In this document: piece by piece, positions 36,754 through 36,794 of the stretch
Numbering within the stretch: position 1 is the first letter of the stretch
Layout of the letters: each line of letters begins with the position of its first letter
Assembly: GCF_003946015.1 (NCBI RefSeq)
Contig: NZ_RHNU01000026.1
Span: 1 to 36,794, forward strand
Reading direction: 5' to 3'
Source: Companilactobacillus insicii
Lineage (GTDB): Bacteria > Bacillota > Bacilli > Lactobacillales > Lactobacillaceae
Length of the DNA stretch: 36,794 nucleotides
Program-made: the position numbers and the translations under genes
Notes under the pieces: generated by a model
What the model saw: the letters and a program-made list of their open reading frames with translations, nothing else
What the model was told of the DNA's origin: nothing
Database searches by the model: none

Positions 36754-36794
36754 TTAAGCTGCTAAAGCATGTTCCCGGTATTCTACTGGTGACA
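36754..36794 (-). CDS. IS3-family transposase, C-terminal end (partial)
   Basis: Minus-strand codons read ...SPVEYREHALAA and stop (TAA, 36756-36754). SPVEYR at the extreme C-terminus is the signature ending of the IS3/IS150-type OrfB integrase. The rest of the element lies outside the window. Confidence 0.8.
   Translation of the reverse strand, partial: SPVEYREHALAA

Noticed and set aside
1-36794. CRISPR arrays, tRNA/rRNA genes, riboswitches, T-boxes
   Set aside because: No regularly spaced repeats, cloverleaf or conserved T-box or yybP/ykoY-type motif was seen, including upstream of the CDF genes.

Overview
The window comes from an AT-rich, low-GC Gram-positive genome, most likely a Lactobacillaceae (Companilactobacillus-like) chromosome. 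The signs are a five-repeat SLAP surface protein, a MucBP mucin-binding protein, two small bacteriocin-immunity proteins, an OpuC/BilE-type osmolyte transporter, a CcpA cre box, CPBP and DUF915 proteins, an IS3-family tail, and strong GGAGG or AAGGTG ribosome binding sites with several TTG starts. The genus is an inference from gene content; there is no rRNA to check it. I saw no tRNA, rRNA, CRISPR, prophage or replication origin, and no stretch over 300 bases is empty once small and broken genes are counted.

Layout. 1-4770: an Lrp regulator divergent from an MDR oxidoreductase, then an Rrf2 regulator divergent from a two-gene osmolyte or bile-type ABC transporter, with matching inverted repeats on both promoters. 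4885-9106: a MucBP protein cut by an in-frame stop, a TMEM175-family channel, a DHA2 efflux pump, a YczE-like membrane protein with an odd start, and a 55-codon ORF with an in-frame stop. 9308-9913: two bacteriocin-immunity-like genes without a bacteriocin.

9999-18676 and 19612-28036 look like two diverged versions of one gene set: (TetR + YhgE-like ABC-2 permease + CDF metal exporter), then a Nudix hydrolase, then an ArsR regulator, then a DHA2 drug exporter, in the same order. Each copy has its own insertions: a lipoprotein, an HxlR/SDR pair and a DUF1453 gene in the first; a PTS EIIC-like permease with a DUF915 hydrolase, and a SAP/DUF6434 protein in the second. A HAD phosphatase sits between them.

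28031-36794: an NmrA-like protein, a LOG-family phosphoribohydrolase, the SLAP protein, a nitroreductase, a PTPS-related polytopic membrane protein, a CPBP protease, an iron-type alcohol dehydrogenase behind a cre box, a DUF1801 protein, and the 3' end of an IS3-family transposase running off the window.

The most interesting signals are: (a) one 17-bp motif, TATAAAAAAGCTYGTAA, placed exactly 17 bp before an extended -10 at three unlinked genes; (b) the duplicated TetR/permease/CDF set with predicted Mn-type CDF sites; (c) an EIIC-fold permease that has lost both conserved polar residues of its family and is translationally coupled to a membrane-anchored hydrolase; (d) two ArsR genes predicted to be leaderless; and (e) at least three interrupted genes between 4.9 and 16.6 kb. 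Protein families were assigned by reading motifs, not by database search.
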